DNA of 64,000 bases from Roseateles sp. SL47 (GCF_026625885.1 NZ_CP113068.1:6138001-6202000), one strand, 5' to 3'; positions 1 to 8,647 are shown, numbered from the stretch's first letter. The notes: generated from the sequence alone by a model not told the origin. Translations and numbers: made by a program.

Positions 1-1
1 G

Positions 2-2560
2 CAGCAGGCCTCGGTGCTGCTGGTGGATGACAGCGAGACGTTCCGCCAGGCGCTGCGGGAGGCGCTGGAGCCGATCGGCTATGAGGTGCATCTCGCCGTG
101 CAGGGCGAGGATGGCTTGCGTCAGGCGGCGGCCCTGCGTCCCAACGCCATCGTGGTGGACCAGCACATGCCCGGCCTGGATGGCGCCTCGATGATCCGCC
201 GCCTGCGGCTGGACCCGGCCCTGCGCCACACGCCCTGCCTGCTGCTGACGGCCGACGAAGGTCCCGAGGCCGAGTTGCGGGCGCTGGAAGCCGGTGCGGA
301 TGCCTTTGCGCGCAAGCACGACGATGCCGACCTGATCCTGGCCCGGCTGGCCGCGATGCTGCGCAGCGCCACCGCCTCGCTGCCGGAACAGGGCGCCAGC
401 CTGCTGGGCCCCAAGCGTCTGCTGCTGGTGGATGACAGCCCCAACGTGCTGGCCGAACTGGGCGCCACGCTGCGGGACGATGGATTTGATGTTGTACCCG
501 CCCACAGCGGTGAACAGGCGCTGGAGCTGTTGACGGTGCAGACGGTGGACGCCGTGCTGCTGGATGTGCAGATGCCGGGCATCGGAGGGCTGGAGACCTG
601 CCGCCGCATCAAGTCCGCGCCCGCGATGCGAGACATCCCGGTGGTGCTGCTGACCGCTTTCGACGGCCGCGACGGGCTGCTGGCCGGGCTGGAAGCCGGA
701 GCCGACGATTACGTCGTCAAGGCCAGCGGCGAACTGGAGCTGCTGAAAGCCCGGGTGCGGGCGCAACTGCGGCGCAAGCAGTTTGAAGACGAGGCGCGAC
801 GCATCCATGCTGAACTGCACAACACCGCCATGGAAGCCGCCTCGGCCCGGGCGGCGCGCGAGCTGGCCGACAGCCGCGCGGAGCTGCTCGCCGCCCTGCA
901 GCAGCGCAATGACGCGCTGGAGCAGCTGAATGCGGAGCTCAGCCGCGCCAGCAGTGCCAAGACGGCGTTTCTTTCCACCATGTCGCATGAACTGCGCACC
1001 CCGTTGAATGCGGTGATCGGCTTTGCGCAGCTCATCGGTGATGGTGCGGCGGGCCCGGTGAACGAGCGCCAGGCCGAGTTCTGCCAGCACATCCACAACG
1101 CCGGCCAGCATCTGCTGTCCCTGGTGAACGACCTGCTGGACATGGCCAAGATCGAAGCCGGGCGGGTGGATCTGGACTATGAGGTGGTGGACCTGGATGA
1201 ACTGCTGCGCGACGCCATGGCCATCGTGCAGGAGCGGGTGCGGCTGAGCAGCATCGAGCTCAAGCTGTTTGGGGTGGGGGTGGACCAACAGGTGCTGGTG
1301 GACCGCCGCCGGCTGCGGCAGATTCTCTACAACCTTCTCTCCAACGCCGCCAAGTTCACGCCCAAGGGCGGGCTGATCCAGCTGGAGGCGCGCCGCGTGA
1401 ACCGGATGCGGGCCGAGGAATCGCTGCCCGGCTTTGCGGCGGGCCGGCGCTCCGAGCTACCGGCCAGCGAGTTCAAGGAGTTTGTGCAGATCAGCGTGAC
1501 GGACAACGGCATCGGCATTCCGCCCGAGGGGCTGGAGCGGCTGTTCCAGCCCTTTAACCAGATCAAGAATGTGTTGACGCAGAAGGTGGAAGGCACCGGC
1601 CTGGGCCTGGCCACCGTGGCGCGGCTGGTGCAACTGCATGGCGGCGCGGTGGCGGTGACCAGCCAGTTGGACAAGGGGAGTTGCTTCAGTTTCTGGCTGC
1701 CCTGGCGGGAGCCGGCGACCGCCGACGCCGTGCTGCATCCAGACCCAGCCAACCGTCCGTTGGCGCTGGTGATCGAGCACAACCTGCAGGCCGCGGCGTT
1801 GATCCAGACGCAGCTCAATGGTGCAGGGTTCCGGGTGCAGCATGTCGAATCTGCGGAAGAGGCGCTGGAACTCGCACAGCATCTGCGGCCCGATCTGATC
1901 ACCCTGGAAGTACAGCTACCGGGCCATCTGGACGGCTGGGAACTGCTGTCCCGACTGAAGAACCTCAACGGCTGGGCCCACATCCCGGTGGTGGTGGTGT
2001 CGGTGGATGCCGGGCAGGAGGTGGCTCTGTCGCTGGGGGCGGCTGCTGTGCTGCACAAGCCGGTGAGCCGGGCCGCGCTGATGCAGGAGCTGGAAGTGCT
2101 GGGCTTCCGGCCCACAGCCACCCGCAACTTTCTGGTGCTGGCCATCAGCGAAGCAGCAGGCGACCTGCAATCGCTGAGTGCCCATCTCTCGCAACCGGGG
2201 TTTTCGGTGCTGCGCGCCACGCGCGGGCAGGAAGGCATCACACTCGCCCGTCGGCATGTGCCCGACCTGATCGTGTTGGACCTGCTGATGGCGGAGGTCG
2301 ACGGCATCGGCGTGGTGGAAGCCCTGCAGCGCGACCCGCTGACGGCGGCCATTCCGGTGATCGTGGTGGCCGCTTCCCAGCTGACGGCGCGGGACAAGGA
2401 GCTGCTGAACCGGCATGTGCAGCGGGCGCAGGCACCGGTGTCCGCCGCGGCCGGGCCTCGGCCCGATGCGGCCACGGCGGCGCCGCAGAAACGATTCATG
2501 GATGAAGTGAAGCGGGCCATCAGCCGCACAAACTGGGGCGACCTCGACCCGCTTGCATGA
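2..2560 (+). CDS. Hybrid sensor histidine kinase with four receiver domains (5' end outside window)
   Basis: The frame is open to the window edge and the receiver fold has already begun at the first codons, so the true start lies upstream; the GTG at 14 is internal. Domain order, numbering from that GTG: receiver 1 (1-118, phospho-acceptor in VVDQHMPG), receiver 2 (135-250, LLDVQMPG), a coiled coil (255-315), HisKA with His325 in STMSHELRTPLNAVIG, HATPase_c with the GTGLGLA box up to about 580, receiver 3 (590-700) and receiver 4 (712-805). There is no membrane segment, so it is a cytoplasmic relay kinase. Receiver 3 is degenerate: the acidic pair is replaced by IEHN and the phosphorylatable Asp by Glu (TLEVQLPG), although the HKP lysine motif remains. 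It should phosphorylate its own receivers or an external partner; the signal is unknown. Family call is secure, role is not. Confidence 0.93.
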   Translation, partial: QQASVLLVDDSETFRQALREALEPIGYEVHLAVQGEDGLRQAAALRPNAIVVDQHMPGLDGASMIRRLRLDPALRHTPCLLLTADEGPEAELRALEAGADAFARKHDDADLILARLAAMLRSATASLPEQGASLLGPKRLLLVDDSPNVLAELGATLRDDGFDVVPAHSGEQALELLTVQTVDAVLLDVQMPGIGGLETCRRIKSAPAMRDIPVVLLTAFDGRDGLLAGLEAGADDYVVKASGELELLKARVRAQLRRKQFEDEARRIHAELHNTAMEAASARAARELADSRAELLAALQQRNDALEQLNAELSRASSAKTAFLSTMSHELRTPLNAVIGFAQLIGDGAAGPVNERQAEFCQHIHNAGQHLLSLVNDLLDMAKIEAGRVDLDYEVVDLDELLRDAMAIVQERVRLSSIELKLFGVGVDQQVLVDRRRLRQILYNLLSNAAKFTPKGGLIQLEARRVNRMRAEESLPGFAAGRRSELPASEFKEFVQISVTDNGIGIPPEGLERLFQPFNQIKNVLTQKVEGTGLGLATVARLVQLHGGAVAVTSQLDKGSCFSFWLPWREPATADAVLHPDPANRPLALVIEHNLQAAALIQTQLNGAGFRVQHVESAEEALELAQHLRPDLITLEVQLPGHLDGWELLSRLKNLNGWAHIPVVVVSVDAGQEVALSLGAAAVLHKPVSRAALMQELEVLGFRPTATRNFLVLAISEAAGDLQSLSAHLSQPGFSVLRATRGQEGITLARRHVPDLIVLDLLMAEVDGIGVVEALQRDPLTAAIPVIVVAASQLTARDKELLNRHVQRAQAPVSAAAGPRPDAATAAPQKRFMDEVKRAISRTNWGDLDPLA

Positions 2561-2801
2561 ACCAAGGCGCCTGGGGATCTGGTTGGGTTGTGGGACGAGG
2601 CCGAGCGAGGCACGGGGCGTGTCACGCAACGGTCATGGGGCGATGGATGGACTGCCCTACTGGGGCGCATGTTTAGGTAGAGAGAGGCAAAACCGGGCAC
2701 CAGAGCCGATGAAGTGTCAGTTTTGACGCGACTGGCGGTGCGCTGGGCACTTGAGTTGCCCCACCGGAGTGGATTACCCTCCGTGATGGAGGTCATCGAC
2801 C

Positions 2802-3362
2802 GTGGATGTTCTGCAATTGGATATCTCGGGCCGCCCTCAGGCCTGGATCTCGACCAAGGAAGCCGCCGTGCTCTACGCCAGCGACGCAGTCGCCTGGACA
2901 CTGGGCGTGCCTTGCCATGTGCTGCGCGGCGGCTATCAGCGGATTACCGGGCTGCAGTCCCGCATCGAGCTGCACCCCATCATCGCGGTCCGCGGCGCGA
3001 TTCCCAGCCGCGCCTGGCGACAGGCGCCGGCACTCTCCAATCCCAAGCTCTTCACCCGCGACCGGCATGTCTGCGCGTATTGCGGGCATCGGTTTCATCC
3101 GGAGCAGCTGACGCGGGAACACATTCAGCCGGTGTCCCGCAAGGGGAAAGACAGCTGGATGAACTGCATCACGGCCTGCCGCGCCTGCAACGGGCGCAAG
3201 GGGAACCGGACGCCGGAAGAGGCGGGGATGTCGCTGATGTACCTGCCGTATGTGCCCAGCTTGCATGAGGACATGATTCTCCGCGGGCGCAGGATCCTGG
3301 CGGATCAGATGGAGTTTCTGCTGGCGAGTGTGCCGAAGTCGTCGCGGTTGTATGTGGGGTGA
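2802..3362 (+). CDS. HNH endonuclease family protein
   Basis: A 186-residue protein starting at GTG. Its C-terminal half carries a zinc-finger HNH nuclease: a CAYC pair (residues about 91-94), the catalytic HIQP motif, and a second CRAC pair followed by NGRKGNRTPEEA, the usual sequence after the metal-binding Asn. Proteins of this size and order are common single-copy genes in Burkholderiales and are annotated only as HNH endonuclease; the substrate is unknown. It stands alone, 241 bp after the kinase, at the edge of the accessory segment that follows. The GTG is chosen because the conserved MDVLQLDISGRPQAW start fits it; no strong ribosome binding site is visible. Function beyond nuclease fold is not inferred. 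Confidence 0.82.
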   Translation: MDVLQLDISGRPQAWISTKEAAVLYASDAVAWTLGVPCHVLRGGYQRITGLQSRIELHPIIAVRGAIPSRAWRQAPALSNPKLFTRDRHVCAYCGHRFHPEQLTREHIQPVSRKGKDSWMNCITACRACNGRKGNRTPEEAGMSLMYLPYVPSLHEDMILRGRRILADQMEFLLASVPKSSRLYVG

Positions 3363-3608
3363 GCGCCGGGTCAGCTCGGCGTGAACCCGAGGCGGGGCCC
3401 GGGCCCGAGCTGGGGCCAGAGGCCGCGGTGAGACTGGGTCCAGCGAGCGTGCGGGTGGGTGGGATGCCCGGCCAGTGCGGTGGCCTAGGCGGTGGCCTGG
3501 GCTGAGTCTGCCTGGAGCGGCCGTCCGGCTTGCTGAACGGCCCCGGGGCGCGCCGTGTGCCCCTGGAGGGATGTCCGGCCATCCTGGCCGCCATCAAGGT
3601 GCACGCCA

Positions 3609-3889
3609 TGAACTGCAACGTCTCCCCTTCTATCTCCCTCTCTGGAAGTTCTCAGCCGTCAAAACCAGAAGATGAAAACGCTGATCCGGTGGGGGATCCG
3701 TCGACCAATCAGGAGCCGGAAGACGAGGATGAGGATGGGCCTGTGGATGGAGATTCCAATGCGGGCGCCGAAAGGACAGGGAATGGTGGGAAGGTCCAGA
3801 AGGATGTGAAGGCGGACGAGGGCTGGAACGCCAAAGAGGAACCGGGTGTGCCAAGAACACCGCGCAGAGTACGACGCTGTTTGCCTTGA
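3609..3889 (+). CDS. Hypothetical acidic low-complexity ORF, possibly the front of a frameshifted gene
   Basis: Reading from the ATG at 3609 gives 93 residues rich in Glu, Asp, Pro, Ser and Asn (for example EPEDEDEDGPVDGD at about 30-43) with a basic tail. No domain is recognised. Its end overlaps the next ORF by 4 bases, but the downstream frame is also open back to 3733, so a single frameshift between 3733 and 3889 could have split one gene. The amino-acid bias could also be chance in this stretch. Low confidence that it is expressed as drawn. Confidence 0.3.
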
Positions 3890-4404
3890 GCAATCTGTGG
3901 ATGGCGCGGCGCAAATTGCCTGCGGGCATTGCGGTCTTCGCGGTCCTGACCGAAACAAACTTGCTGTCCACCTATCTGCCAGAAAGGATCAAAGCTAGGC
4001 AGATTCCCAGGAACTGGAAGTTCCCTGTCGAGCCTGTGACCAACTACATCCATGACCTAGAACTGCTGAGGGACGGTCTCATCGCTGCGCGAGACCAGTT
4101 CATCCACATGCGCCAGGGACTTGTCAACAACGCCGGACTCGGAGGTATCCCAGAGGGGGTCGCAATCGTTAAGGCGGTATCCAAACACTACGTCGGAGAC
4201 GAGTACGCCGCGCGCGCCGATGGTTACGGCGAAGGTAGCGACTACCTGGGTGACATGGGCCACTATCCGGCAAATGCCCCCGATCGGATCGAACAGGCCG
4301 TGAACCACTTGATGGCTTTGATAGAGGCGTGGGTGGCCGAGGGGAATCGTCTGCGCGGCAACCTGACCGACTGGCCCCGCTCGGTGCTCCCCCTTCCCTC
4401 CTAA
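3886..4404 (+). CDS. Hypothetical protein, atypical codon use
   Basis: A 172-residue ORF (TTG start at 3886; an in-frame ATG lies at 3901). The protein looks coding: balanced composition, a likely helical middle (IHDLELLRDGLIAARDQF) and a second helical segment near 135-150. It uses codons such as AGG, CTA, ATA and GGA that neighbouring core genes avoid, which suggests transfer. I recognise no family. The open frame extends upstream without a stop to 3733, so the true N terminus may lie there or, after a frameshift, in the acidic ORF before it. No ribosome binding site supports the drawn start. It belongs to the accessory segment with the toxin-antitoxin pair and the insertion sequence. Confidence 0.45.
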   Translation: MSNLWMARRKLPAGIAVFAVLTETNLLSTYLPERIKARQIPRNWKFPVEPVTNYIHDLELLRDGLIAARDQFIHMRQGLVNNAGLGGIPEGVAIVKAVSKHYVGDEYAARADGYGEGSDYLGDMGHYPANAPDRIEQAVNHLMALIEAWVAEGNRLRGNLTDWPRSVLPLPS

Positions 4405-5390
4405 GCGTCGCGGCCCACCCAAGCTAGCCTGCAGGGCGATTCCTCGTTCGAAGGTGATCCGATGTTGTCAGACGGTCGCATCAGCGAGGAGGGGCAAGCT
4501 CAGCAAGATTGCTGATGACACGCCTCGTTTTGGTTGACCGTCTTCGTTGTCAACGGGCGCGGCGAGGCAGGGCAGATTCGCAGCAGGCGCTGTCGAAGCC
4601 GCGCCAGAACGCTGCAACCTGCAGCCACAAAGCAAGCTGATTGAGCGGCTGCCGCCGCTTCTCCAAACAGGGGTCCGCTGGTATGCAGCGCTGTTTCTTG
4701 CGCTGTTCCTGGTCTCTGGTGCGATTGTCTGGCCCGTGCTATCGGTGGCTTGGCTATGAAGCCACTCAACACTTTGCTGCAGCGGACACGTTGAACGGCA
4801 GCTTTCTGGCATGTCATTCCGGCTAGGCCGATTTCCGCTTCGGGCACGCTGCTGACGCTTGCTTCGCTTGGGCACGCGGCTGCAACGGGGCGACAGCGCC
4901 ATGCCACCGCTTCGAGCAGCAGACAATCCGGCGCGAGTTGACGGCGAAAGCCGCGGGCTGCAGGTCGGACGACCGCAGCGCCCTCAACACCAGTCGTTGA
5001 AGCTGTCAACCGGCCGGGTGCGCCGGCGACTGCTTCATGCCAGGCAGCCTGAACTCGGCGGCCGACCGCCGAAGACGGCAACCGCTGCGGAACCGCCCTC
5101 CAGCCCTGATCTCGAACTTCGGCTTTGGGCACTGACCTGCCTCCAAACCGCGGACCGGCAGGCCGTCTTCAGCTTGGTGCCCGCAGCGGTCGCTCGTGTG
5201 CTGCGGCTTCGGGTACGCCAAGGCCATCTTTCCGCCGCGTGTTCCGATCGAGACAATGCCGATTCTCGTCCTCGGCGTAGTGCATGCGCGTACCAAGACG
5301 GTCGGCCGGGATTCATGTGATCTCACGCCAAATGGGAGTTAACTCGTTGTCGGCGTTCGGGAAACCTGAAATTCCCAACTTCTCTAAGCG
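4405..5390. other. Gene-free stretch of about 1 kb
   Basis: All six frames contain ORFs of up to 210 codons, but none has a family-like composition or a ribosome binding site, and overlapping frames look equally (un)convincing. Short palindromic fragments and GGCCG/CGGTC words recur through it. It resembles the non-coding debris that often separates small accessory genes in these genomes; I see no RNA gene, transposase remnant or usable promoter in it except at its right end. Confidence 0.5.
5300..5319 (+). repeat. 20-bp direct repeat, left copy flanking the toxin-antitoxin operon
   Basis: ggtcggccgggattcatgtg here matches 19 of 20 bases of the copy at 6059-6078. The two copies lie in the same orientation 759 bp apart and enclose only the toxin-antitoxin pair and its promoter, as expected for a cassette-like or recombination-derived unit. 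What enzyme, if any, uses the repeat is unknown. Confidence 0.75.
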
Positions 5391-5419
5391 TTGACGCTGC
5401 AACTCATTTGCAACACAAT
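5391..5419 (+). promoter_or_regulatory. Likely sigma70 promoter of the toxin-antitoxin operon
   Basis: A TTGACG -35 box (5391-5396), a 17-bp spacer and a CACAAT -10 box (5414-5419, four of six consensus bases) end only 6 bp before the antitoxin ATG. If used, transcription would begin at or next to the ATG, giving a leaderless message. The spacer carries two direct GCAAC words around TCATTT, a possible binding site for the antitoxin in autoregulation. Confidence 0.5.
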
Positions 5420-5425
5420 CAAGGC

Positions 5426-5719
5426 ATGAAGACAGCAATCATCCCGCAGGTGCGCATCGAGCCTCAGCTCCGCGCCGACCTCGACGCCGTCCTGCGCGAC
5501 GGCGAGACCCTGTCCGAATTCGTCGAATCGACGGTACGCGGCGCGGTGGAGCACCGCCTTGTTCAGCGCGCGTTCGCCTCGCGCGCTGACGAGGCTTGGG
5601 CGCGCTTTCAGCGCACCGGCGCCGGCCGGCCGGCTGAAGACGTCATCGCCGACATGCGGACGAGCCTGGAGGTCAGGCGCAAGGAACTTCAAGGCAAGCA
5701 CCGTCCGGCCGATGCATGA
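5426..5719 (+). CDS. Antitoxin, YlcI/YnfO-like family
   Basis: A 97-residue protein. The N terminus (KTAIIPQVRIEPQLRADLDAVL) followed by GETLSEFVESTVRGAVEHR resembles the ribbon-helix-helix-type DNA-binding start of YlcI/YnfO family antitoxins; the C-terminal part is the expected flexible toxin-binding region. The ATG at 5426 is preferred over an in-frame TTG at 5408, which lies inside the promoter. Its stop overlaps the toxin start in ATGA, so the two are translationally coupled. It should neutralise the downstream toxin and repress its own promoter; this is inferred from type II systems in general. Confidence 0.8.
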   Translation: MKTAIIPQVRIEPQLRADLDAVLRDGETLSEFVESTVRGAVEHRLVQRAFASRADEAWARFQRTGAGRPAEDVIADMRTSLEVRRKELQGKHRPADA

Positions 5720-6030
5720 CCTACCAGGTCATCTTCGAGACCCAGGCGGATGAAGACCTACTGCGACTGCACGAGCACCTCCTCGAGCGTGCCGAGTACG
5801 TCGAAGACCTAGAAATCGCCAATCGCGCCATCGACGCCATCCAGACGGCAGTCCTCGCGTTGGCTGTATCGCCGATGCTATTTCGCAAGCGAAGTGGCGG
5901 CGGTCCGCTACGACGCGAGCTCGTCGTTCCGTTCGGGACGACCGGCTACGTCATCGAGTACGAGGTTGCTGGGCCCGACCTGGTCGTCGTGCTGGCCATC
6001 CGTCACCAGCGCGAGCAGGACCTTCACTGA
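5716..6030 (+). CDS. RelE/ParE-family toxin
   Basis: A 104-residue protein with the ParE layout: MTYQVIFETQADEDLLRLHEHLLER at the front (beta strand, then long helix), a second helix ending near residue 50, LFRKRSGGG and RRELVVPFGTTGYVIEYEV in the middle, and VVVLAIRHQREQDLH at the end, where ParE/RelE toxins keep their active-site or target-binding basic residues. ParE members poison DNA gyrase and RelE members cleave mRNA on the ribosome; the sequence fits ParE better, but the target is not proven. Start ATG overlaps the antitoxin stop. Confidence 0.85.
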   Translation: MTYQVIFETQADEDLLRLHEHLLERAEYVEDLEIANRAIDAIQTAVLALAVSPMLFRKRSGGGPLRRELVVPFGTTGYVIEYEVAGPDLVVVLAIRHQREQDLH

Positions 6031-6058
6031 GAGAGCCCGGCCGGGAAAGCATCTCCAG

Positions 6059-6078
6059 GGTCGGCCGGGATTCGTGTG
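6059..6078 (+). repeat. 20-bp direct repeat, right copy flanking the toxin-antitoxin operon
   Basis: Same word as at 5300-5319 with one A-to-G change. It begins 29 bp after the toxin stop codon. Confidence 0.75.
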
Positions 6079-6250
6079 CGTGCCCGCTATGCTCACCGGT
6101 CTGAGCCACAGTTGGCGGACCGCTCTGCAGCTGTCGCTGACGGTCGCGGTCGGCGTCCGTACGGCCGCAATGTGTAGAGTCGAGGTGTGGCGCGGTGACT
6201 GTAGGTCTGAGCATCGCTGTTGCCGTCCCTTTCGGTTGACGGTGCCCTAA

Positions 6251-6268
6251 GAGCACTTCTCATAACCC
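6251..6268 (+). repeat. Left terminal inverted repeat of the IS5 element
   Basis: gagcacttctcataaccc; pairs with 7521-7538 with three mismatches. Confidence 0.8.
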
Positions 6269-6413
6269 CGTTCTCGCCGCACCTGAAGGCGCGAGCATGT
6301 CCGCAGCCTCGGATTGAGGCCGCACAAGCCCGTTTCAGCCATCGAAGCTGGCCGCCAGGCCCCTCATCTCCCGCTTTGCGGGCTCAGCGGGCGCACCTCG
6401 CCCTTGGCGGCGC

Positions 6414-7481
6414 TCAATGCGCCGGCTCATGGGCGGCCAGCCACACCAGCCGCTTGACGTTGTAGGCCACGCACTGGAGCGTGTTCGCCAGTTCATTGCG
6501 AGCCAGCGTCGTGGCCCGCACCACCTTGCCACCCAACTGCTGCAGGCCCGCGAACACGTGCTCGCCTCTGGCCCGGATGCGGTTGATGGCCGTGTTGTGT
6601 GCATCCAGCCGCTGACGCTTCTGCTGCCCAGGCCGGGCTCTTCTGCCGATGCCGTCTCGCAGTTGCTGCTCTCGCAGCAGGTCCCGGTTGGCCTGGCTGT
6701 CATAGCCCCGGTCGGCCAGCACGCGTTTGCCGGTGTTGCTGGGGTCCAGCCCGTCCTTCAAGGTCTGGCCGTCGTCCACATTGGCCGGCGTGACCTTGAT
6801 CTTGCGGATGAGCTTGTAGCGCGCGTCGCTGTTGGCATGCACCTTGTCGCCGTAGTGGCTCTTGCCGTGCTTCTTCGTCCAGCGGGCGGCGCGGTCGGTG
6901 TGGCGCAGCTTCTTGGAGGACCAGCCCTCAGGGGCCTGCCCTTCATTGAGCGCTTCGCGCTCCTCGCTCTTGGTGTGCGTGACCGGCGCCTGCACGATGC
7001 TGGCGTCCACGATCTGCCCGCCTCGCGGGATGTAGCCGTGAGCCTGCAGTTGCTGGCTCACGGCCTCGAAGATGGCCCTCCCGCCCAGGCCACCCTGGGC
7101 CAGTTGCTGCTTGAAGCGCCACAGCGTGCGTGCGTCCGGGATGTGCAGCTCGCCTGCAAGCCGGCAAAAGTGCTGGAAGCTCATGCGGTCCAGCACCTGG
7201 TACTCGCACTCCTCGTCGCTCAAGTTGTACAGCGACTGGATGAACACCAGCCGCACCATGATCTCGGTGGAGTACGGCGGGCGACCACCCTTGCTGCGGT
7301 CGGGCCGTGGGCAGGCTGCCTCCACCTGAGCTGCAACTGCTGCGAAGTCCACCAGTTCGTCCATCGCCGCGAGGTTGGCGATGAAGCTGCCCATCTTCTC
7401 CTGACGTCGGTCCTGAACGAATAGGTCAGATGAAGCCTGGCGGCGCCAGAAGGCCGAGGGCTTGATGCGGGGTGTGATCAT
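6414..7481 (-). CDS. IS5-family DDE transposase
   Basis: A 355-residue transposase read from the ATG at 7481 (MITPRIKPSAFWRR). A longer open frame upstream runs through the IS end into flanking DNA and is not used. The N-terminal IS5 segment GGRPPYSTEIMVRLVFIQSL and NLSDEECEYQ are followed by the DDE catalytic triad: first Asp in VDASIV, second Asp in LADRGYDSQ, Glu in RIRARGEHVF. All three are present and the frame is unbroken, so the element may still be active. It catalyses cut-and-paste movement of its own IS. Confidence 0.93.
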   Translation of the reverse strand: MITPRIKPSAFWRRQASSDLFVQDRRQEKMGSFIANLAAMDELVDFAAVAAQVEAACPRPDRSKGGRPPYSTEIMVRLVFIQSLYNLSDEECEYQVLDRMSFQHFCRLAGELHIPDARTLWRFKQQLAQGGLGGRAIFEAVSQQLQAHGYIPRGGQIVDASIVQAPVTHTKSEEREALNEGQAPEGWSSKKLRHTDRAARWTKKHGKSHYGDKVHANSDARYKLIRKIKVTPANVDDGQTLKDGLDPSNTGKRVLADRGYDSQANRDLLREQQLRDGIGRRARPGQQKRQRLDAHNTAINRIRARGEHVFAGLQQLGGKVVRATTLARNELANTLQCVAYNVKRLVWLAAHEPAH

Positions 7482-7520
7482 GGCCTGTATGGTGACCGAT
7501 TCCGGTGTCAGGTGTGAGAG

Positions 7521-7538
7521 AGGTTTTGAGAAGTGCCC
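7521..7538 (-). repeat. Right terminal inverted repeat of the IS5 element
   Basis: Reads gggcacttctcaaaacct on the minus strand; partner of 6251-6268. Confidence 0.8.
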
Positions 7539-8086
7539 AGAAGGGAGCGTTGGGGGTGAGCGGCAAGGGATACCGTCCCGTCCGGTCGATTCACTGCCGC
7601 TGTCGTCAAGTGACATCTTCCAGCGCCACTGCCGCCCGCCATGGTCGCTGACCGCCAGGTCGCTCCAGCCTGGAGGTGCCCTCGCGCAGTCGGATGCGGT
7701 GGACACGACCTGGCTTTTGCCCTGGGGGCCCGAGTCGTCGCCCAGTGACCGGCCACTGTGGGCTCAATGTATCCAGACGTATCCAATCCGTGAGGCAGCC
7801 CCCAGGGGTTGATGGAGGGGGGCGCGACCGGGCCTTGGCAATTTCGCAGTTGCGCCTCTGAGTCGCAGCCCGCTGAGAGGTGCGCAGGCGACAGGACATC
7901 GCCCACTGGGTGCGATGAGAGAACAAGGCCTCGATACGATGCCGATTTGGCGCAGGAGTAGAGTAGAGCGATGGAGTCCCGCTCGGGTCCTGGGCCCGCC
8001 AATGGGGGGCTCGGTAAAGTCTTGTTGCCCGGTCAACGGCGCAGCGGCGCCCGGCGTTGGCCCCCTACCGACATGGAGTGTTGAAG
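7539..8086. other. Intergenic region without a convincing gene
   Basis: About 550 bp between the IS end and the lipoprotein gene. Open frames here are shadows without family-like sequence. Near the right end, tggagtg at 8074-8080 may serve as the ribosome binding site of the next gene. No promoter or RNA gene could be supported. Confidence 0.45.
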
Positions 8087-8602
8087 ATGAAAAAGCTGCT
8101 GATTGCCTCTTTGGTGGCAGTGCTGACCGCCTGCCAGACCACCAGCCCCGATGTGATTCAGCGCGGTGATGCGCAGCGCCTGTCCCAGGTGCAGGACGCC
8201 ACCCTGCTGTCCGTGCGCCCCGTCACGGTGGACGGCAGCCAGAGTGGTGCCGGTGCCGTCACCGGCGGTGTGGTGGGCGCCATTGCCGGCGGCAGCGTCG
8301 GCGGCCACCGTGATGGCATGGTGGTGGGCGTGCTGGGCGCCGTCGCCGGTGCCGCGCTGGGCAATGCGGTGGAACGCAGTGCCACGAAGGAAGAAGCGGT
8401 TGAGCTGCTGCTGCAGATGCGCAACGGCGAACGTCGGGCCATCGTGCAGGCCAAGGGCAATGAAGCCTGGCAACCCGGCGAGCCGGTGATCCTGGTCACC
8501 ACGGGCGGCCGCACCCGCGTGATGCGCGCACCGGCCACCACGGGCGCCGCACCGCAGCAGTCCCCGCAGCCCCAATATCAGCAGCCGCAATACAAGCAGT
8601 AA
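8087..8602 (+). CDS. Glycine-zipper (2TM) outer-membrane lipoprotein
   Basis: A 171-residue lipoprotein: MKKLLIASLVAVLTAC is a signal peptide with the lipobox LTAC, giving Cys16 as the lipidated residue. Residues 55-98 form a glycine-zipper pair of helices (GAGAVTGGVVGAIAGGSVGG, then GMVVGVLGAVAGAALGNAVE), as in the SlyB/Pcp family, followed by a small beta domain and a Gln/Pro-rich tail. Such proteins sit in the outer membrane and affect envelope integrity; no more specific role can be read. The ATG at 8087 is set by the signal peptide. A rho-independent terminator follows the gene. Confidence 0.85.
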   Translation: MKKLLIASLVAVLTACQTTSPDVIQRGDAQRLSQVQDATLLSVRPVTVDGSQSGAGAVTGGVVGAIAGGSVGGHRDGMVVGVLGAVAGAALGNAVERSATKEEAVELLLQMRNGERRAIVQAKGNEAWQPGEPVILVTTGGRTRVMRAPATTGAAPQQSPQPQYQQPQYKQ

Positions 8603-8647
8603 ACCCGGGTGGACGTGGCGCAACCACGTCCCCACTGCGCTGACCCA

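Larger units (their letters stand above)
6251..7538 (-). mobile_element. Complete IS5-family insertion sequence (about 1.29 kb)
   Basis: One transposase gene is enclosed by imperfect terminal inverted repeats: gagcacttctcataaccc at 6251-6268 and, on the other strand, gggcacttctcaaaacct at 7538-7521 (15 of 18 identical). About 160 bp separate the transposase stop from the left end and 57 bp its start from the right end. I find no target duplication: the four bases outside are ctaa on the left and agaa on the right, so the exact ends may be off by a few bases or the flanks have rearranged. The element closes the accessory segment that begins after the HNH gene. Confidence 0.85.

Noticed and set aside
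1327..2901. 524-codon minus-strand frame over the first kinase
   Set aside because: Ser/Arg/Pro-rich shadow with no domain; the kinase frame is unambiguous.
4500..5132. 210-codon minus-strand ORF in the accessory gap
   Set aside because: Composition and lack of start signal look like chance; overlapping frames are equally open.
5336..5362. Integron attC site before the toxin-antitoxin pair
   Set aside because: gttaactcgttgtcggcg has some likeness to an attC end, but the paired core sites and the imperfect hairpin could not be shown, and no integrase is present.
7482..7706. N-terminal extension of the transposase
   Set aside because: It runs through the terminal inverted repeat into flanking DNA; the conserved transposase begins at the ATG at 7481.
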